Shown here: positions 22,151 to 32,169 of the stretch, piece after piece
Position numbering within the stretch: the first letter of the stretch is position 1
Layout: every line of letters begins with the position of its first letter
From: Portunus trituberculatus
Taxonomy: Eukaryota > Arthropoda > Malacostraca > Decapoda > Portunidae
DNA length: 64,000 nt
Reading direction: 5' to 3'
Assembly: GCF_017591435.1 (NCBI RefSeq)
Contig: NC_059277.1
Coordinates: 3,366,001 to 3,430,000, forward strand
Made by a program: the position numbers and the translations under genes
The notes under the pieces: generated by a model
Told to the model about the DNA's origin: nothing
Database searches by the model: none
Seen by the model: the letters and a program-made list of their open reading frames with translations, nothing else

Positions 22151-22567
22151 CCAAATATCAAGACACTTGCAGAACTTAATTGCCCAATCCAACTGGAACA
22201 CTTTTTTTTGTTCATTTAACTATTTATTTACTTACTTTTTCTTCTATATTATGAAAAAATAAATAAATAAAATAAAAACGAGCTACAGGGAGACTGAAGG
22301 CGTGCACGTGGGTGTCTTTAATTAAGAAGATCGTTCATGGAATCCACTTTGCACTTACAACGTTACTTCCACGAGACGACGAGATGGTAACGATTGTGAT
22401 CAGCAAATACTCCATTCCACAAATACTAACAGCTCTCCATTTATTGACATTAGATCCACTTGTGTGCGTTGGGAAGGGAATCAGGTTAATTGCCTTTTGC
22501 ATGAATCAAAACACACACAGGACGTCAATTCTTGCTTCTCAAACCACTAACAATTACACAAACAGGT

Positions 22568-22568
<1 letters not shown>

Positions 22569-22613
<45 letters not shown>
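22569..22613. repeat. (GA)n microsatellite
   Basis: About 22 GA units. Confidence 0.95.
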
Positions 22614-22616
<3 letters not shown>

Positions 22617-24160
22617 TTTATTACATCACAACAGAAATATTTACTGTTATTCTCTCCCTTGGCTAACTCACTTCATAGATCCGGCTGTCACACCACGCGA
22701 CGCCATCCCGCCAAATGCTGAACAGTGAGGTAAACCGTGTCTAATGTTAAACTCTGATTGACAAGCAAAGGAAAACAAGAGTAAAGATTAGGTAGCCTTA
22801 TTTTCTTGTTAGTGTCTCTGTTACGTTTCGCACAAGTCATTCACCACTAAGGTATGGAACTATAACTTAAAATATTTTTGCGCTGCACCTTCTTTATATT
22901 CTAAATGTTCTGCTTGAAATTACACGAATTCAAAGAGTATTTTATTATGGATCTTGTGACTAACCAATAAGATTCCTACATTTCTAGTTTGTGACATTTG
23001 TGACATTTAGAAATAACAGTGAAAGAGCATATGGTTTCAGAGTAAGTCCTATGGTGCAGTGTGTGTCATCGTTCCCTCCCGCAGCGTCTCTCTGGTACTG
23101 GGACGCGATTCCCTTTAACGCTGCTGTGTGGCGGACTCATCGCGGCCCCTCTCACGTCCCCAGTATGATAGGCCTCGATTTTACAAAAGAGTAAGTGAAG
23201 TGGAAGCCGCGGGTGGTGGAATATAAAACACGTGTTGGTACAAACGGGCGAGCTGCAGAAAAGTGTCTATGTATGTTACTCTGAAGTTGATATGCAGTGT
23301 TTGGTAAAGGTTTTTTTTATATATACAGACACTTCTCTTTGCATTTGTTTATTACATTTAGAGTGATTTCTGTGGGTAGATTTTTATAGGTAATTCTATG
23401 TACGTAATTCACAAGGTGTTACTCTCAGCGATGGTAATAATTATAACGTTATTAACTGAAATGCACCTCAGGAACTAATTGCATTGCACGACTGTGAAGA
23501 ACATGGAAATGATGACATACTTTCTAAAACACTTCTGCGACGCACCACCGCTACATTCACCCAGCCGAGTGGAGTCAACTTGTCGCGGTGTCGGGGCTTG
23601 TGGTTGATGGTGCCACCTCGCCTGTCACTGATGGGGTTCGGTGCCTGTCGGCTCCGTGGATCAAGCCGTGGATCTTTGGTGCCGTATGACCGCGATGTTG
23701 CGATACATTTTCTTTTATTTTCCAAGTCAATTTTCAACCTCTACATTCAAAAGGCTCTATTTGAAGTACACTCGTCTTTAAGGTTGTGTTTACGATTCAA
23801 GTGATAGATAAACAATATTTTTCTTTTCTAACAGGGGAAACGCTCGTGAGAACCCAGCATATACCGATTTATAGCTTTTGAAAGTAGTCGTGGTGTGGGA
23901 GCTGACCGTTTCTAAATATGTTTCTGAGGGGAATGAAGACTACCACTGCTGAAGAGTTAGCAGCAGTGATATTGGTAAGAGCCACTCCTTGCCGCCACTC
24001 GCTGACTTTACTCGCACACACCTTTTCATTTTGCTTTCCTCCCATTTCCATCCTGCTTCTCCCCTCCGCGATTTCCTTCCTCGAATCCATTTGAAGGTGT
24101 CAGTCTACAGACACACTCAATATAACAAACTCGCTATCTTTCTTTTTCAACACCCTTCTC
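22614..24160. other. Unique sequence, no supported gene
   Basis: Single-copy DNA with GC-richer patches at 23080-23220 and 23520-23700. An exon-like stretch after CTCCCGCAG (ending about 23085) and before GTAAGT (23191) is open, but it encodes nothing I recognise. Confidence 0.4.
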
Positions 24161-24164
24161 TTCC

Positions 24165-24217
24165 TCTTCCTCCTCCTCCTCCTCCTCCTCCTCCTCCTCC
24201 TCCTCCTCCTCCTCCTG
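24165..24217. repeat. (CCT)n trinucleotide repeat
   Basis: About 17 CCT units. Confidence 0.95.
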
Positions 24218-24524
24218 CTACTGTTGTTTTTCGTGTCATTCCTCCTGCTTCTCTGCATTACAACTATTTGCACGTTTTCTTGTCAGTTTCATTTTTCCAT
24301 TTATATATTTTTCGCACCATTGTATTACCTGTCGTTGCCTTCACCATCACTTGCAAAATAGATCTTTGTTACGTATAATTTTCTTTATTAGATTGCAGTA
24401 ACTATCTTTCCCTCTCCTCTTTCTCTTAATGTATTTTTGGCATTATTTCTTTCCCTAACGTTATTATCTTATTAATTATTATTTTACCTGAACCGTTTTT
24501 AGTACAGCCATCGTTCTATTATTC

Positions 24525-24692
<168 letters not shown>

Positions 24693-24789
24693 TCTGTTTC
24701 CTCTTTTAGACATTCTTCCTCAGTAGTTCTATTATGTCTTGCCTTTATTTAATTTTTTATCTTCTCCTTCCGTATTTTCAACTCCTTTT

Positions 24790-25220
24790 CCTTCTCCTCC
24801 TCCTCCTCCTCCTCCTCCCCTTCATCATCATCATCATCATTGTCATTATCTTTTCTCATTCTTCACATCTTTTTCATCTATTTCATCATCTTTCTCCTAA
24901 TCTTTCTCTTCTTGACCCTCGTTTTTTCAGTGCCCTTTGCCTTCTTCCACCTTAATTATTCCTCCCTTTCTTCTTTAATCCTTCACCTGCAGCTTTACCT
25001 TTCCTCCTCACCTCCTTCTCCTCCCCTTCCTTTTCCTCCTCATCCTCCTTCTCCTCCCCTTCCTTTTCCTCCTCATCCTCCTTCTCCTATCAACAGCTTC
25101 CTTCTTCTCCCTTAGTATCCTTCACCTTTCATCCTCGTCCTTCCTTTCCTATTTAACCATCACCTCCTTAACCTTTCCTTTCATCCTCTTTCTCCTCCTC
25201 CTCCTTATCTTCCTCCTACT
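24790..25220. repeat. Pyrimidine-rich field with a 33-bp tandem repeat
   Basis: Short (CTC)n and (TCA)n at 24795-24842. A 33-bp unit starting CCTTCTCCTCC then repeats about 2.6 times from 25014 (starts at 25014, 25047 and 25080). CTCC-rich sequence continues to 25220. Confidence 0.75.
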
Positions 25221-25534
25221 CATGTCAGATTAACTTAAGGGTCTCTTCTTCCCTTTAGCTCGGGTGAAGAAGTGGATCTGTGATAACTTTGCTGGTAAAA
25301 AGTGGCGCTTCCCAGGTGCTGAAATGTGCAGGTATGGAGTTAATTGGCGCCACCTGTGTGTCTTAAACTTTCATGACTTAAATGGAATAATGTTGTGTTA
25401 AAGCTTGTAGGTGTTTCTAAAGTTTGCCGTTTTCTTTTATTTAGAGTTAAGAGAGTTGTCGTTGGATCGTGATTAGTGTGTGGTGAGTGAGTTGATAAGT
25501 GTTATTTACTTGTGCGAGTATAGTCAGTCATCGA

Positions 25535-25612
25535 TACAGGGACTGCCACGTGTAGGCCTGACAGCCCCTTTCAGTTTCCCTCTTTTCTTGTGTTCTTATG
25601 TTCATCAAGGTA
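25535..25612 (+). mobile_element. LINE 3' UTR fragment
   Basis: ACAGGGACTGCCACGTGTAGG through TTCCCTC to TTCTTATGTTC matches the 3' end of the 54363 element, with its ATGTTCTTATGTTC-type tail. No coding remnant precedes it. Confidence 0.65.
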
Positions 25613-25689
25613 GGTTTTGGATAGTGTATGTATATATATGGGTATCTAGTTGAGGTGTGGTTGTAGGAAAGTGCTTCGGGTGAGTTTTC

Positions 25690-25890
25690 CATTTAGTCAG
25701 TCACTCAATCACTAACCAATCCACTCACTCACTCACTCACACGTTCACTCAGTCACCCACCGACTCACTCACTCACAGATTCACACATTCAATCCACTCA
25801 CTCATGTACTCTCAATCACCCACCAACTGGCTGTCCTCACTCACCCATGCGTTCACCAATCAGCCACTCAGTCAGTCGATAAGCACATTT
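25690..25890. repeat. Degenerate (ACTC)n tetramer field
   Basis: Loose ACTC/CAGT tetramers with the same decayed character as 15760-15920. Confidence 0.65.
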
Positions 25891-26399
25891 CCCTCAGCCT
25901 CAACTGCTGCACCATTACATAACAAGCGAGCCGCGTGCTGCATGATAATGAAGCGTCGTGACTGGCCAAAATCAACATCAATTGTGTAATAAGGAAAAGC
26001 TAGGAATATTTATAAAAACCCTGAGTACATTGTTATCTATATACTGTTAGACTCGCTTGACCATTTAGACTTGTATTCTTCCACTTAGCATACTGGAATT
26101 ATAGAATATAGGAAGATTTCTATGTTACTAAGAAGAGAAACACTGTTGAGAACGTGGCTTATCTCCGTGACCTGAGAGAATATAGTGTTTCAGAATACGA
26201 GCTTTGGTCCTCACTTGATACTAATACTCGTACTTGTCTAACGCACTGGAGCCTTGAAGTCCTGATTCCCTTCCTCTAGAGAATCTCCCTCCTGTTTCAC
26301 TACTTGATTGACCGTAAGAGAAAGATTGAGTGGGAAAGGAAAAGACATACGTGAGACAAAAGAGAAGGCGGGTGTTAGGGAGCTAAGGAGGGGATATAA

Positions 26400-26919
26400 A
26401 TAAGGCCTGATTGGAGAGGAGTGAGGGATGGAGGGGAGAAAAAAAGTTTACGACGAAGAGGAAAGGTGCAGAATAACAAGGAAACAAGATACAAAAGGTA
26501 ATGAAAGAAATGTCTGGTAATGAAAAAAAAAATGTAAGGAGGTGTAAGAAGAAAGACAAAAAATAAAGATCAAGTAAAGGAAATATAGGTTAGAAAAATA
26601 GAAGGTGGCAAAGAAAAACGAAAAAAAGAACTAATAAACATCAAAGGAGAAAAAAAAACTAGAAAAAAAGAAGAATTATGAATGAAAAACAAAAAGAAGA
26701 GAAACCATTGAAACGAAAATTGAAGGAAAGGAACGAAATGTCAAGGGAAAAAAAATAAAAGTAGAAGAAAAGAAGGAGGTTAGGGAGAGTTGATTAGAAA
26801 GGGGAAGGAAAAGTTAAGATTCGGAGAGGGAAAAAATAAGTAGGAAAAAAATAGGTCGAGAAGAAAGGTAAATGAGCTCTGGGAAGAGAAGGAAAAAGTG
26901 GAGGAAAGAAGTATAGCTG

Positions 26920-26922
<3 letters not shown>
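26400..26922. other. A-rich purine sequence
   Basis: GA- and A-rich anonymous DNA with runs of A; no period or gene seen. Confidence 0.5.

Positions 26923-26973
<51 letters not shown>
26923..26973. repeat. (GA)n microsatellite
   Basis: About 25 GA units. Confidence 0.95.
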
Positions 26974-26976
<3 letters not shown>

Positions 26977-27016
26977 CCTGAAAACCAATTACTCTGGCTA
27001 TTCAAAGAACTATTTT

Positions 27017-27022
27017 CCTTCT

Positions 27023-27054
<32 letters not shown>

Positions 27055-27300
27055 TTCTTCTTCTTCTTCTTCTTCTTCTTCTTCTTCTTCTTCTTCTTCT
27101 TCTTCTTCTTCTTCTTCTTCTTCTTCTTCTTCTTCTTCTTCTTCTTCTTCTTCTTCTTCTTCTTCTTCTTCTTCTTCTTCTTCTCCTCCTCCTCCTCCTC
27201 CTCCTCCTCCTCCTCCTCCTCCTCCTCCTCCTCCTTCTCTTCCTCTTCCTCCTCCTCGTTCTCTTTCTCCTTCTCCTCCTCTTCCTCCTCCTCTTTATCA
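27017..27300. repeat. (TTC)n-(TCC)n polypyrimidine tract
   Basis: (CTT)n to about 27182 switches in phase to (CCT)n to 27236, then imperfect CTTCCTC. About 220 bp are uninterrupted pyrimidine. The long polyS/polyP and polyR frames here are artefacts. Confidence 0.95.
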
Positions 27301-27363
27301 TCGTCTTTTTTATTTTATTTTTCCTTGGCATAATGGTTGTCGTCGTAATAGAAGTAGTCGTTG

Positions 27364-27470
27364 TCCTCCTCCTCCTCCTCCTCCTCCTCCTCCTCCTCCT
27401 CCTCCTCCTCCTCCTCCTCCTCCTCCTCCTCCTCCTCTCCTCCTCCTCCTCTTCCTCTTCTCCCTTTGGC
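27364..27470. repeat. (CCT)n trinucleotide repeat
   Basis: About 24 CCT units plus imperfect flank. Confidence 0.95.
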
Positions 27471-27528
27471 TGCTGTTACCTTTGAGGCTAAAATATATCG
27501 GAGTCAAGTCACGGGGCCAGCCAACGCC

Positions 27529-27552
27529 ACACACACACACACACACACACAC
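27529..27552. repeat. Short (CA)n
   Basis: About 12 CA units. Confidence 0.9.
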
Positions 27553-27810
27553 GTGGTGGCGGCTCCCGGTACAACAAGTATACCTACCTACACCCATCCT
27601 ACACTTCGCTGCGCTCTCTTGCTCCTTGTGTTCCCTTTTCTAGTCACATTACTGGCGGGTTCTTTGTCTCAGCTGCTTACACTGCACCGCTGACACCTCT
27701 GCTTAGCCTTGACATCGTGGGTAATGCTGACAATCCTCCTACCTGCTTGCTCACTTGCTTGCTGACGTTCCTGCTTCCTGAGGGTCCTATAGGGACTGTC
27801 AATGTGTGTT

Positions 27811-28042
27811 TTATTTATTTATTTATTATTTTTTATTTATACCATGTGGGCTTTTCACGTGAATTTATGGGCTAAAGGGGATACTTTTTGGGATACCTCC
27901 TATCTCAAACCCCACCCGCTAGGAAACCGTTGACCTGAGTGAGGAAGCCCAACCTACACTCTGACCGTGGACAGGATTCGAACCCGTGCGCATGGAGACC
28001 CCTCAGACCCCAAAGCATGCATGGTTCCACTGTACCATGGCG
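27811..28042 (-). mobile_element. tRNA-derived SINE, family C
   Basis: Read on the minus strand from 28042, the head starts GCCATGGTACAGTGG and reaches the B box GGTTCGAATCC (complement of 27974-27984), then CCACGGTC pairs with the start. The extra length between the anticodon and T arms suggests a class II (Leu/Ser-like) ancestor; I cannot assign the anticodon. The body follows (GGCTTCCTCACT, GTTTCCTAGCGGGTGGG, ATAGGAGGTATCCC), with a 3' end CACATGGTATAAATAAAAA and then (TAAA)n-like sequence to 27811. The A-rich tail differs from the CA tails of families A and B. I recall this family from decapods; unverified. Confidence 0.8.
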
Positions 28043-28409
28043 TTAAGCTTAGGATTAAAGGGATGCATTGAGGGATGTTGCTATTGATGTATATAATTTT
28101 TCTCAATCCTGACATGTTCTGGCAACTGTCGAAAATCCTGCTGTTTTCTAGTTATCCTATCTTACGCTCCTATTTCCTGCCAGTTTGTGTGTTTGCTCGG
28201 GTGTGAAGCCACGTGATTTATGGAGGAAGATGATACATGGGTACTGAAATAATAACGTCTCTTCATTCTGACACGCCATAGGGACTGTCCAGGTGTTTGT
28301 TTAGGTGGTGAGAGAATAATCTGATTTATGGGTAGATATGACAAGTGGACATTGATCTACGTATCATACAGGGACTCTTCAGTTTAATCATACTGGTTCT
28401 CTGTATACA

Positions 28410-28800
28410 AGTGTGCAAGGGTGTTTGGTTGCCTGTAGAAGCGGTTGTCAAGGTGCATGTTTGTTTGTCTGGCCGCTAAGGGTTGGTAATTAAAGTATCT
28501 GGTAATGTTATGTTTAGTTAGATTAGCTAATGCTTTTATATCGCAGTGCAAAGATGTTTGGTAGGGTGTGCAGGTGACTATCAAGGTATAAAGATGGGGG
28601 GTTTTTTGTCTGCTAGGGTATAATTTAGGTGTTCCGGTGTTAATTAAGGATAGGTTAGATTTTTATTACACGATGAAAAAATGTTTAGCGAAGTGTAGAA
28701 GCGATTGGTAAGGTGTAAGGTGTAAGGGTTGCAAAGGAGTAATTAAGCTGCTGTAATGTTGGTTAAGGGACATTTTAAAGGAGTAATTTAGAGTTTCTGA
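28410..28800. repeat. Degenerate tandem array, about 130-bp unit
   Basis: Three diverged units start near 28410, 28545 and 28673. Each runs AGTG-CAA-GATGTTTGGT-like, then GTGTAGAAGCG-like, a GTCAAGGTGTA-like block, a TAAGGGTT-like block and TAATTAAG. Spacing is 135 and 128 bp. The stretch 28265-28409 may be a fourth, more decayed unit. Confidence 0.5.
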
Positions 28801-29381
28801 ATATCCATTACTTATTTGTATGGTTTAACAAAATTTTCAGGGTGTATTAATATTTGTCTACTTTTTTGCTGTATATGATTAAGGTACTTTGGTGTTGCTT
28901 GGAGTATTTTCAGGTGTATTTTATAGTGCGTTCATACAAGAATCAACCAAGGTCTTCTATAGGTATCAATGAAACCAAGACTGAATCAGGAACACTGTTG
29001 ACTCTCTAACGTTTTGACATTAATATTCTCTAACGCTTATGATGTTACTTAATGTTCTTTGATCTAACGTATGGAAGGTCTTTTAGGACTGGGCATAAAT
29101 GAAATTAAGGTTGCTGAAGGAGAGGGAGTGAGAGAGCGTTAGTGAAGGAAGAATTTGAGGAACTGATTGGAGAAGAATTATTAAAGGGTGAAGAGTTTGA
29201 GGTAGTGAATGGAGGAAGAGGAAGAGTTGAAGAAGGAGAAAGGAATAGGATAAATGTTGGAGGGAATGACCATAAAGAATGAAGTGAGTGGGTTGGAGTG
29301 ACTGAGTATAAGGAGAGTGGCAATGGATTGACTGTTTTTGTGGTGCCCGCTAACGATGACTCCATATTGATCCATGTAAAG

Positions 29382-29383
<2 letters not shown>

Positions 29384-29449
<66 letters not shown>
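29384..29449. repeat. (CA)n microsatellite
   Basis: About 33 CA units. Confidence 0.95.
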
Positions 29450-29450
<1 letters not shown>

Positions 29451-30700
29451 GGTCAACTTTCTCCTTTTATTCATCTTCCCTATCATCACTCCAAAAATAT
29501 ATATTCATGTTTGTCAAATGTTCCTCTATCATTTTCTACATCGTTGTTGTTGTTGTTGTTGTTTTTCTTTCATTTTTCTGTCTTGGTGAAGCTAATGGTT
29601 TACTAATAATTCAACAATGCTGCTAAACAATTCACAGAAGAAAACAAGAATTATGTCGAAGATAATTGAAAATATCCCTTATAAGAATACAAGACGTAGG
29701 AGGATTAGAGAAAGAACAAAAAGCAAATTTGACGATTGTAACGATAGTATCTGCTGAACCACACACTGCTTATAGTAAACTCAACAAATGAAGCGGAGAA
29801 CAAAGAAGAGACACCCACGCAACAAATCACCCTCTGCATTATTAACATGTGTCACTGGCTAAGTTTTCATCATCAGTGAGAGTATCTGTTGACTTACTCC
29901 ATTATAAACAACGTGATAAACGTGACAACTGAAGAAGAACTAAGAACATTTTCTCCTCGTAAAAACTACTTTAATACTATCTGTCACGTGCTGGGGTTTC
30001 TTAGTACTACGGAGCGTTCCCATTATCTCCTGAACATTTCTCAAGTCCTGAAAGTTACGTCCGCGTGCCAGGAGACAGACGGAGTGACTCTTCCCTCCAG
30101 TAGTTGGGAAATGTTACGAAAGACTTTCTCGTTCTTCCTCCATTATTCCTTAAAGAAGAGGCTGTAGGCCCGTCCTAGAGAGAGAGAGAGAGTGAGAGTG
30201 AGAGTGAGAGAGTGGAGGAAGGGATGGCGTGGTGATAGCATCTACATCAATAGAAACCCTTAAACATGAATGTAATAGCATGGGAGAGTAGGGTGCAGGT
30301 AGGCTGGGAGAGGCGGCGTGTGGGCGGTGGCACATGGCACTGACAGGAGGGCTGGACTACGGAAGCTTGCCAAAAGTAGGTCGTGGGTGACGTCATGAGG
30401 GCTGAGTCAGGCGGCGTGAGTGAGTGAGTGTCGGGTGGTGGCTGTGGTGGTGGTGGTTGTGATGCTATTTTGTTGGTTGTGGTTGTGATATAGAAAGTGA
30501 GTAATGGTGGTGTTTGGTGATGATTGGTGCAGGTTTTAGAGTTGTGCGGTGGTGGTGGTGGCGAGTGTGATGTTTGTGGCTGGTATTTGTGGTGTTAAGC
30601 ATTGCTAGTTTTTAGTTAGTGTGTGGTGATGGTGATGGTGGTTGTAGTCCATGGGGTTGTAGCGTCTTGTGGCTGGTTTTCTCTATATCATGCAAGAAAG
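29450..30700. other. Unique sequence with short GTT, GAGT and GGT repeats
   Basis: (GTT)n at 29545-29561, a GA/GAGT run at 30176-30212, and TGG-rich sequence 30430-30660. No gene seen. Confidence 0.5.
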
Positions 30701-30709
30701 GTCTAATCC

Positions 30710-30960
30710 CACCTCCTCTCCCTTCTCTCTTTTCCTCACTCTTCCTCTCCCTTGCTCATCGTTCCTCTCCCTTCCTCTCCCTTTCCTTTCCTTTTTCCCT
30801 CTTCCTTTCCCTCCTTTTTCTTCTTTTTCCCTCTGCTCCTCTCCCTTCCTCTCATTTCCTCTCACTTCCCATCCCTTGCTCTCCATTCCTCTTCCTTCCT
30901 CTTCCTTCCTTTCCTTTTTCTCTCTTCATTTCCTCTTTCTCTTCTTCTTTCCTTTGCTCC
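30710..30960. repeat. Polypyrimidine CTTCCTCTCC-rich stretch
   Basis: Imperfect CCTTCCTCTCC words without a fixed period; F/S/L-rich frames on + are by-products. Confidence 0.65.
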
Positions 30961-31159
30961 CCTTGAACAGTCGTGTTAATCTATTCCGGCAGCTGTCACT
31001 GATACTGCTGGTGCTCCTGTGGTGCCTATCCTCTTGCGGTGGCGTTGTATTGTGTCTCCGTCTCTGGTGGTGACTTCCTGGTGGTGAGATGACGGTCTTG
31101 TTCTTTGCACTTGTCTTCACGTAGCTAAACCCACCTCAGCCAGCGCCTTTCATAAATGC

Positions 31160-31162
<3 letters not shown>

Positions 31163-31208
<46 letters not shown>
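31163..31208. repeat. (GA)n microsatellite
   Basis: About 23 GA units. Confidence 0.95.
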
Positions 31209-31212
<4 letters not shown>

Positions 31213-31889
31213 GTTGTAATATCCATAAAGGCATCAGTACTCTTTTCAAATATGCGTTGTTCTTCTTCCTGGTCACTTATCTATTCTTTTTTTTTTTTTC
31301 GTCGCTAACTGTGCTTTCCTGAATAGTACAATTATTGTTTCTGAAGTAAAATTAAATAAGTAAAAGAAATCCTCAATGGCTTTCTTTCAAAATCGGTGTT
31401 CTGCTTTTCAGTCACTTCATTCCTACCTAATGGTTTGGAGTACAACGCAACAAACATCAAAACTCAATCATAAGTCTCGCCGAACACCTGTATACACGTG
31501 AGGCAAGTGATCAATTAGCCTCGCCTGTTAAGAAAACCGAGGCACATCTGAATCTATCACCTCAGGGACATGCAAACTGGCCAACCTTGCCTTCCCCATT
31601 ACATTAGGAACCGCATCAGACACCCTCCCGCGGCGCCCAAACACGGAGTGCCGCCAGGTAGCTGATCATTGCCCGTCACGCCCACCGCGTCACCCCGCCC
31701 ACTTCGTCTTCTCCCTTCCACTAGTTCAGCTAATGGCACTTCAGTCTATCCTTGGCCAGTATTCGTAAGCCATTCAGTGTCTTGTCTCAGCAACTTTAAA
31801 TTCTTTCACTGGTACGGGAAACAAGTAACAGTGCCAGAAGTAAAGTATGTAATCTTAACGAGCATCTACAAGAATGAGGATTATTAGAA

Positions 31890-31963
31890 AGTTTCTGAAG
31901 CTATGTAAAATCACTATATAGTAAGCAGAATGAATATAAGAACGTGTCATGGAACGAAAGGGG
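31890..31963 (+). mobile_element. TTAA-type MITE, family 1, copy 4 (3' third only)
   Basis: GTTTCTGAAGCT, AATCACTATATAGTAAGCAGAATGAATAT-type block and terminal GGAACGAAAGGGG are followed by TTAA at 31964-31967. The 5' two thirds are absent. Confidence 0.75.
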
Positions 31964-32047
31964 TTAAGGAAAGATTTACCAAATACCAGGCAAAGGCTTG
32001 AACAGTTTCTAGTTTGTTTTCTTTGGGCTTTGTAGTGTTTTCATTAT

Positions 32048-32162
32048 AGAACACAAGAACATAAGAAGGTTATGGAAGCTGCAAAAAAATATTAGTTCCA
32101 TGCCCTATACGCAACCAGTCTCTTTATGCAAGCTACCGATTTGCTTCCACCTATCATCCTCA
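32048..32162 (-). mobile_element. LINE 3' end fragment
   Basis: The minus-strand reading runs from GAGGATGATAGGTGGAAGC (the DDRW codons at the ORF end) through AAGAGACTGG and GCAGCTTCC to CTTATGTTCTTGTGTTC. It is the same family as the 54363 element. The tail repeats ATGTTC. Confidence 0.7.
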
Positions 32163-32169
32163 AATTGTG

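Noticed and set aside
26921..27643. 240-codon + strand frame with poly-Ser and poly-Pro
   Set aside because: It runs through (GA)n, (TTC)n, (TCC)n and (CA)n tracts in succession, with nothing recognisable between them.
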